Source: an uncultured Micrococcales bacterium
Lineage (GTDB): Bacteria; Actinomycetota; Actinomycetes; S36-B12; GCA-2699445
Direction: 5' to 3'
Length of the DNA: 8,113 bases
Assembly (NCBI GenBank): GCA_903915555.1
Contig: CAIWTL010000053.1
Location: 1-8,113 of the forward strand
The notes under the pieces are model-generated. The model was given only the letters and a program-made list of their open reading frames with translations. It ran no database searches and had not been told where the DNA came from. Within the stretch, counting starts at the first letter, position 1; every line of letters begins with the position of its first letter. Positions 5,978 to 8,113 of this stretch are shown in pieces. Made by a program: the position numbers and the translations under genes.

Positions 5978-8113
5978 ATGGCTTTTCGACAGTGTGGATC
6001 CCGCGCTGAGGGATCTCTCCGGCCGCATCTACGAACACTGCGGATCTTGCTGGTGGCCCTGTCGTCGCTCGCGGTCGTGGCTGTGACGCTTGTCGTGCCA
6101 CCGCTGAGTCCCGCACAGGCCTTCAAGCCCACGACCCACATGACTGCCTCCCAGCGGGCGTTGGATTCGATCGTGCAACGCGACAGCCGCTACTACGTGG
6201 TGATCCTCGGCCGAGAGATCCCCATCGACCCCGAGATCGGACAAGCGTTGACGCGCTACCCAGACGTCTTCCTGGCGGGGTCGACCGGACCGGATGCCTT
6301 CCCGGACCCTCTGTTCGGGCAGAGTGTCATCCATCCGTCCGGGTCGAACCACTGGGCGCGCAAGGTCATGCGGGAGGCACGTCGGCACGGCGCACCCGGT
6401 ACGCCCGCCCGCCTCAAAGCCGTCGCCTTCGCCCAGGGGTTCCTGTCACATGGGGCAGCCGACTACTGGGGGCACGCCTTCGTCAATCACCATGCCGGCG
6501 GGGTGTTCCCGGAACTGACGGACGTGGGGCGTATCGACATCGCTGTCAAGCACGTCATCCTCGAGACCTACATCGACCTGTTCCGACCGAATCTGTCCGG
6601 TGTACAGGGAGCCATCGAGCGGGGCTTGGACCTGGATCCGGCGGCGACGCTGACGGGAGACAACGACCCCAGCCAGACCGCGCCACCGTACGGCTTCATC
6701 TCGGATGTCTTCATGGAATCACCCGAGGCGCGAGCCTATCTGCCGACCACTCCGATCTACCGCATGCTCAAGTTGTGGGAGTGCGGGCAGAAGAGCTGCA
6801 GCGAGTACTTCCCGAACCAGGACAACCTGGCGTGGTACAACGCGAAGAAGGTGGCGCTTCCGTCGCCGGAGCAACAGCGTGAGGCCCGGGCCAAGTTGCT
6901 GGCGCGCTACACCCAGAACTTCGGCGCCCAGTTCATCAACAAGTTCGTCTACGCCAAAGCCGCCCCCGACAGCGAGATCGCTCGGCGCGCGAACCGGCAG
7001 TGGAACGAGTTCCTGCTTGGGGGCTTCTGCAAGGTGGCGTTGCGACCCGAGTTGTGTGACGGGATCGCCTCACTCAAGGATCTCGCCGAGAAGTTGTCGG
7101 ACGCCTTGGGCAAGACATTCACGTGGGCCAAGAAGGCGATGCAGTACTTCGAGACCCAGTTGGCTCGGATGATCGAGTCATCGATCGATCATGTGCTCGG
7201 CGAACTACAGGCCATGCTCGATCGCTCAGATGTCCCGCGCGAGAAGCGCGAATGGGTCATGCGGGTGCTGGATGTCGACAAGAACGGCGCGATCGAGTTC
7301 AAGGACTTTAACAGCCTCGACTTCGCCCAGATGGTCAAGTTGACGATCAATGGGGAGATCCCCTGTCCCAGCGGGCGTTCATGCTTCGACGGGGACGCCG
7401 TCAATCGGGCACTGGGGATCGACAATCCGTTGCGTAGCCAGACCACCCAGACTTGGGATCCACAGCGATTCGCCGCGATCAACAATGCTGTCTCGCTCAC
7501 CAAACTGAACATGCTGGACAGTGCCGGCCGACGAGCACTGGTCGCGGCATTCGCACCGGGTGAACGGCCCACGTTCGAGCCTTCCTGGGAATGGATCACG
7601 ACCTTCGATGGGCATGGTCACGGCCTGAACCGGGAGGAGTTCGACAGAAGCAACATCATGGCCGCCACTCAGTGGGACATGTTCCGCAATCCGGTACTGC
7701 GAACGGGCTTGTTCAATCGCCTCTTCGTGGAACCGATCCCCGGTTTCTTCCGCAACGCTGACGAGGAGTTCACCGGTGAGGGTGTCGTCCCCCGCAAGAC
7801 CATGGGCGTCTTCGTCAACGGTCTGGGGCCGAACCTGTGCCTGGATGCCAACGGCGCCTCGCGCGACAACGGGACGAAGATCCAACTATGGGGATGCAAC
7901 ACTTCCGCGGCCCAGCAAGCACAACTGGTCAACGGACAACTGCGACTCAATGGCAAGTGTGTGGACGCCCCGAGCGGCAACAGCGCGGCGGGCACCAAAG
8001 TGCAGCTGTGGGACTGCCATGGCGGCGACAACCAGCAGGTGTCCTACCGGGACGGTCAACTGCGCCTGATGGGGAAGTGTCTGGACGTCGAAGGGACGTC
8101 CACGACCTTCGGG
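5978..8113 (+). CDS. Secreted zinc phospholipase C-like / EF-hand / ricin-lectin protein, partial
   Basis: The frame is open for 712 codons to the window edge; the C terminus is missing. Residues 1-48 are a signal peptide: basic n-region to R22, hydrophobic core 23-40, and SPAQA cleaved before F49. The first mature domain carries TTH (H54), GPDAFPD (D106), IHP (H119), FLSHGAADYWGH (H158, D162, H166) and HVILE (H192, E196). These match in order the zinc ligands of bacterial phospholipase C and P1 nuclease, including the H-x3-D and H-x3-E pairs. Residues 200-600 are not recognised as one family; they contain an EF-hand loop at 432-443 and possible disulfide pairs C269/C274, C351/C360 and C463/C469. 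From about 609 a ricin-type beta-trefoil begins. It is inferred to be an exported, sugar-targeted, metal-dependent phosphodiesterase; lipid versus nucleic acid substrate is undecided. TTG leucine codons are unusually frequent. Confidence 0.82.
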   Translation, partial: MAFRQCGSRAEGSLRPHLRTLRILLVALSSLAVVAVTLVVPPLSPAQAFKPTTHMTASQRALDSIVQRDSRYYVVILGREIPIDPEIGQALTRYPDVFLAGSTGPDAFPDPLFGQSVIHPSGSNHWARKVMREARRHGAPGTPARLKAVAFAQGFLSHGAADYWGHAFVNHHAGGVFPELTDVGRIDIAVKHVILETYIDLFRPNLSGVQGAIERGLDLDPAATLTGDNDPSQTAPPYGFISDVFMESPEARAYLPTTPIYRMLKLWECGQKSCSEYFPNQDNLAWYNAKKVALPSPEQQREARAKLLARYTQNFGAQFINKFVYAKAAPDSEIARRANRQWNEFLLGGFCKVALRPELCDGIASLKDLAEKLSDALGKTFTWAKKAMQYFETQLARMIESSIDHVLGELQAMLDRSDVPREKREWVMRVLDVDKNGAIEFKDFNSLDFAQMVKLTINGEIPCPSGRSCFDGDAVNRALGIDNPLRSQTTQTWDPQRFAAINNAVSLTKLNMLDSAGRRALVAAFAPGERPTFEPSWEWITTFDGHGHGLNREEFDRSNIMAATQWDMFRNPVLRTGLFNRLFVEPIPGFFRNADEEFTGEGVVPRKTMGVFVNGLGPNLCLDANGASRDNGTKIQLWGCNTSAAQQAQLVNGQLRLNGKCVDAPSGNSAAGTKVQLWDCHGGDNQQVSYRDGQLRLMGKCLDVEGTSTTFG
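6122..6565 (+). other. Zinc-dependent phospholipase C / P1-nuclease-like domain
   Basis: This covers residues 49-196 of the secreted protein, from the predicted mature N terminus to the last putative ligand. In these enzymes the mature N-terminal amino group binds zinc. Here the mature chain would start F49 with H54 as its sixth residue, the position held by His6 in P1 nuclease. The terminal H-x3-E pair is more like phospholipase C, since P1 has Asp there. The usual N-terminal Trp is replaced by Phe. Confidence 0.7.
7271..7306 (+). other. EF-hand calcium-binding loop
   Basis: Residues 432-443 read DVDKNGAIEFKD, a 12-residue loop with D1, D3, N5, G6, I8 and D12 in the canonical places. It is flanked by helix-like WVMRVL before and FNSLDFAQMV after. 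Position 12 is Asp rather than the commoner Glu. A second, degenerate candidate (FDGHGHGLNREEFD, residues 543-556) has His at loop positions 3 and 5. Confidence 0.7.
7838..8113 (+). repeat. Ricin-type beta-trefoil repeats, 120-bp period, truncated
   Basis: C621, C661 and C701 each begin a C-(L/V)-D repeat unit at an exact 40-residue, 120-bp spacing. QLW-x-C occurs at 636-640 and 676-680, and a Q-Q pair follows at 646-647 and 686-687. These are the alpha, beta and gamma subdomain marks of a ricin-B lectin. The linker DNA at 7934-7966 and 8054-8086 is also closely similar, coding GQLRLxGKCxD. The third unit is cut by the window end. Confidence 0.85.

Noticed and set aside
5763..6116. N-terminal extension of the DUF4245-like frame on the minus strand
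   Set aside because: The extension crosses the start and signal-peptide coding region of the divergent gene and has no family-like sequence. The ATG at 5762 or GTG at 5753 gives a normal-size protein.
7607..7645. Second EF-hand in FDGHGHGLNREEFD
   Set aside because: Histidines occupy loop positions 3 and 5 and the acidic residue is at position 11 rather than 12, so it does not meet the consensus; it is kept only as a degenerate candidate.
7838..8113. 120-bp periodic DNA as a CRISPR or tandem-repeat array
   Set aside because: The period is explained by the 40-residue ricin-lectin subdomains within an open frame; there are no identical short repeats with unique spacers.
1..8113. tRNA, rRNA, insertion sequence or phage attachment site
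   Set aside because: No cloverleaf-like sequence, transposase motif or terminal inverted repeat pair was seen; genes are closely packed with ordinary chromosomal content.

Overview
The window looks like chromosomal DNA from a high-GC Gram-positive bacterium (Actinomycetota). The third codon positions are strongly G/C, GTG starts are used, and two families that are largely actinobacterial (DUF6542-like and DUF4245-like) flank ispH and xseA-xseB. This arrangement resembles the Mycobacterium tuberculosis Rv1100-Rv1111c region as I remember it. I cannot assign genus or species.

Layout, left to right: (1) 1-78, a regulatory stretch with a perfect 12-bp inverted repeat (9-20 / 31-42). (2) 79-555 +, a MarR-type regulator. 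(3) 595-1851 +, rmuC. (4) 1908-2459 +, a small four-helix membrane protein of DUF6542 type. (5) 2482-3429 -, ispH, convergent with the previous gene. (6) 3430-3503, a 74-bp divergent promoter region. (7) 3504-4889 +, xseA. (8) 4886-5137 +, xseB, overlapping xseA by ATGA. (9) 5142-5762 -, a single-pass DUF4245-like membrane protein, convergent with xseB with only 4 bp between the stops. (10) 5763-5977, a repeat-rich divergent intergenic region. (11) 5978 to the window edge, a long secreted multidomain protein with no stop codon in the window.

Genes 2-9 are mostly housekeeping: DNA maintenance (RmuC, exonuclease VII large and small subunits), the last step of the MEP isoprenoid pathway (IspH), and two small conserved membrane proteins of unknown role. 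Three of them (DUF6542, ispH, xseA) have a TANNNT hexamer 6-7 bases before the start codon and little or no normally spaced Shine-Dalgarno sequence. That is the signature of leaderless transcription.

The most unusual content is the right-hand quarter. The last gene encodes a signal peptide, then a domain in which H, D and E residues line up with the zinc ligands of bacterial phospholipase C / P1-nuclease enzymes, then a textbook EF-hand loop, then the first part of a ricin-type beta-trefoil lectin with an exact 40-residue period. It looks like a secreted, metal-dependent, carbohydrate-targeted hydrolase. It also uses TTG leucine codons far more than its neighbours do, which suggests separate ancestry or lower expression. 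Its C terminus lies outside the window.
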